Source: Planctomycetaceae bacterium (GTDB lineage: Bacteria > Planctomycetota > Planctomycetia > Planctomycetales > Planctomycetaceae). From it: DNA of 7,959 nt. Below, in pieces: positions 6,917 to 7,959 of the stretch. A program made the position numbers and the translations under genes. The notes beneath the pieces were generated by a model, which saw nothing but the letters and a program-made list of their open reading frames with translations, was not told the DNA's origin and searched no databases. The DNA lies in the NCBI GenBank assembly GCA_020426125.1, contig JAGQQQ010000442.1, positions 1 to 7,959 on the forward strand, read 5' to 3'. Within the stretch, counting starts at the first letter, position 1; every line of letters starts with the position of its first letter.

Positions 6917-7059
6917 GGTGGTCAAGTACGTTTGGGGAACTGCCGCGTCGATAGGACACTCCCCAAGAGTGATTGAGAATTGTGAGTCATTTCTTGAAGT
7001 GAACTTGCGAGCGCAATCAGAGTTCCAAGCGGAAAATCCTCGGACTCTGTTACTGATCG

Positions 7060-7088
7060 ATTTTGCACCGTTTTAACGGCGATGTCAA
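7060..7088 (-). promoter_or_regulatory. Candidate sigma70-like promoter upstream of the cytochrome gene
   Basis: On the - strand TTGACA (7088-7083, full match to the -35 consensus) is followed after exactly 17 bases by CAAAAT (7065-7060, 4 of 6 to TATAAT). Transcription would start near 7053, giving a leader of about 150 bases. The spacer holds a small inverted repeat, CCGTT-TT-AACGG (7068-7079), which could be an operator. This is the best site I see in the 290-base spacer 6905-7194. That spacer otherwise holds a run of eight C (7105-7112) and no gene, and I found no clear terminator for the upstream PQQ-like gene. Such motifs can occur by chance. Confidence 0.35.
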
Positions 7089-7194
7089 AACGAGTCGACA
7101 CATTCCCCCCCCGAATTCACAATCCGGTGTAACATATGGAACGGGACTCCGTGACAGATCTTCCAGGAAAAAACGGGAAATTTCTGGACGTGCT

Positions 7195-7959
7195 TTAGTC
7201 TGCTGGGGATTGCGGCAATTTGACGCAGACCAGCTTTCCCCGGGCATTTCTCGCGAAGACGTGGCCGTCCGCGAGAATTGGGACGGTCCAGCATCGATTC
7301 GTGAGAATATCCGCTCGCGCCAATTCCCCAAACGTCTTGGGATTGGCCTCGACCACGGCCAATACCCCGTGGTCGCTCAGGACCAGAAGTTTGCCGTCGG
7401 CAGCCATGAGCGATCCGCAGCCATATCCGGCTTGCTGCCATTTCGTTTCTCCCGTTTCGAAGTCCAGGCACGTCAGTTGGACCACGCGACCGAGATTGGA
7501 GTTGCCATCGAACCCGTACAAATGACCATCAATCAAAATGCTGTTGTTGAAATGGTTCCGCATGTCGCGGCTCTGATAAACGAGTTCCAGCGAGTTCCCG
7601 GTGAATTGGAATAACCCGCACCCCACGTTGTAACCGGTCGAGATGAAAATCTTGTCTCCTTGCACGATTGGCGTCGTGGAGTTCGTGCCGAAGGGAGAGA
7701 GCCACTCGTAATAGGCCAATTCCGTTCCATCTTGGGAATCCAGAACGCGAAGACCCTCACAATCGAGACTGGCGAATAGCAAACGCCCGTGGAATTCCAG
7801 CGGGGCGATGCTGCCGTATCCCGCCTCATGTTCGGCCGATTGCCAGAGAAGTTTCCCCGTTTGCTTGTCGAAGGAGGCCACTCGCCCCCCTTCGAGAACC
7901 AGTTGATCGCCAAACACTCGCGGCGTGCTGGAAAAGCCCCATTCGGGAACCGGCACGCT
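7195..7959 (-). CDS. PQQ-like (BamB-like) beta-propeller repeat protein, C-terminal part (start outside window)
   Basis: The frame is open to the window edge, so 254 C-terminal residues are visible; GTG at 7956 is just the first in-frame start-like codon. Repeated beta-propeller blades of the PQQ-like/WD-type are clear: VASFDKQTGKLLWQS, RVLDSQDGTELAYYEW, QLTCLDFETGETKWQQ, GVLAVVEANPKTF and, at the end, CWTVPILADGHVFARNARGKLVCVKL (in two parts: a VPILADG strand and the NARGKLVCV strand). The D-x-x-TG-x-x-x-W pattern recurs between blades. Such proteins in planctomycetes are usually exported and either bind other proteins, as BamB does, or are non-enzymatic relatives of PQQ dehydrogenases; the PQQ-binding and catalytic residues of true dehydrogenases cannot be judged from this fragment. 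It is in the same direction as the cytochrome gene, 290 bases upstream of it, so a shared transcript is possible but not shown. Confidence 0.85.
   Translation of the reverse strand, partial: SVPVPEWGFSSTPRVFGDQLVLEGGRVASFDKQTGKLLWQSAEHEAGYGSIAPLEFHGRLLFASLDCEGLRVLDSQDGTELAYYEWLSPFGTNSTTPIVQGDKIFISTGYNVGCGLFQFTGNSLELVYQSRDMRNHFNNSILIDGHLYGFDGNSNLGRVVQLTCLDFETGETKWQQAGYGCGSLMAADGKLLVLSDHGVLAVVEANPKTFGELARADILTNRCWTVPILADGHVFARNARGKLVCVKLPQSPAD

Noticed and set aside
6904..6925. Longer start (TTG at 6925) for the cytochrome gene
   Set aside because: The ribosome site AGGGAG would fall inside it, and the ATG at 6904 begins a better signal peptide.
7163..7187. Weak hairpin CCAGGAAA / TTTCTGG just after the PQQ-like gene stop, as a terminator
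   Set aside because: Seven pairs with a bulge, a 10-base loop and no T-run on the - strand; too weak to call.
7063..7614. 183-codon + frame across the spacer and the PQQ-like gene
   Set aside because: Most of it is antisense to the beta-propeller protein and it shows no family pattern or promoter/ribosome site.
1..7959. CRISPR array, tRNA, rRNA, insertion sequence or attachment site
   Set aside because: No spaced direct repeats, no cloverleaf or rRNA signature, no transposase or terminal inverted repeats were seen.

Overview
The window looks like chromosomal DNA of a planctomycete, moderately GC-rich, possibly in the Planctomycetaceae/Schlesneria/Planctopirus neighbourhood. The reasons are gene content: a secreted ThuA-domain protein, a secreted planctomycete-type di-heme cytochrome with a long middle domain, and a PQQ-like beta-propeller protein. 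Shine-Dalgarno usage is also mixed: some genes have a strong site and one has none. The genus is inference; the sequence alone does not fix it.

Left part (1-3899, + strand): three tightly packed membrane-protein genes that look like one operon. They are the C-terminal end of a NuoL/DabB-like proton-conducting subunit (cut by the window start), a NuoM-like subunit overlapping it by ATGA, and, 18 bases on, a SulP-family anion transporter. The SulP protein carries a STAS domain and then a further ~95-residue domain that reads as a PII-like (SbtB/CPII-type) regulatory domain. The likely theme is uptake of an inorganic anion, plausibly bicarbonate, with a cation-translocating complex-I-like module beside it and a nucleotide-sensing domain built into the transporter. 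The function is inferred; the gene families and their order are seen. The NuoM-like subunit appears to have lost several charged residues used for proton transfer in complex I.

Middle (3900-5116): a 142-base spacer with a strong hairpin, then a Sec-exported ThuA-family protein (+), then a 15-bp-stem hairpin that serves as a terminator between two convergent genes.

Right part (5117-7959, - strand): a Sec-exported di-heme c-type cytochrome protein, a 290-base upstream spacer with a candidate promoter, and the C-terminal 254 residues of a PQQ-like repeat (BamB-like) beta-propeller protein whose start lies beyond the window. The three right-hand genes look like typical planctomycete cell-envelope proteins and show no clear link to the transport operon.

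The most notable item is the SulP-STAS-PII fusion encoded next to two complex-I-like antiporter subunits.
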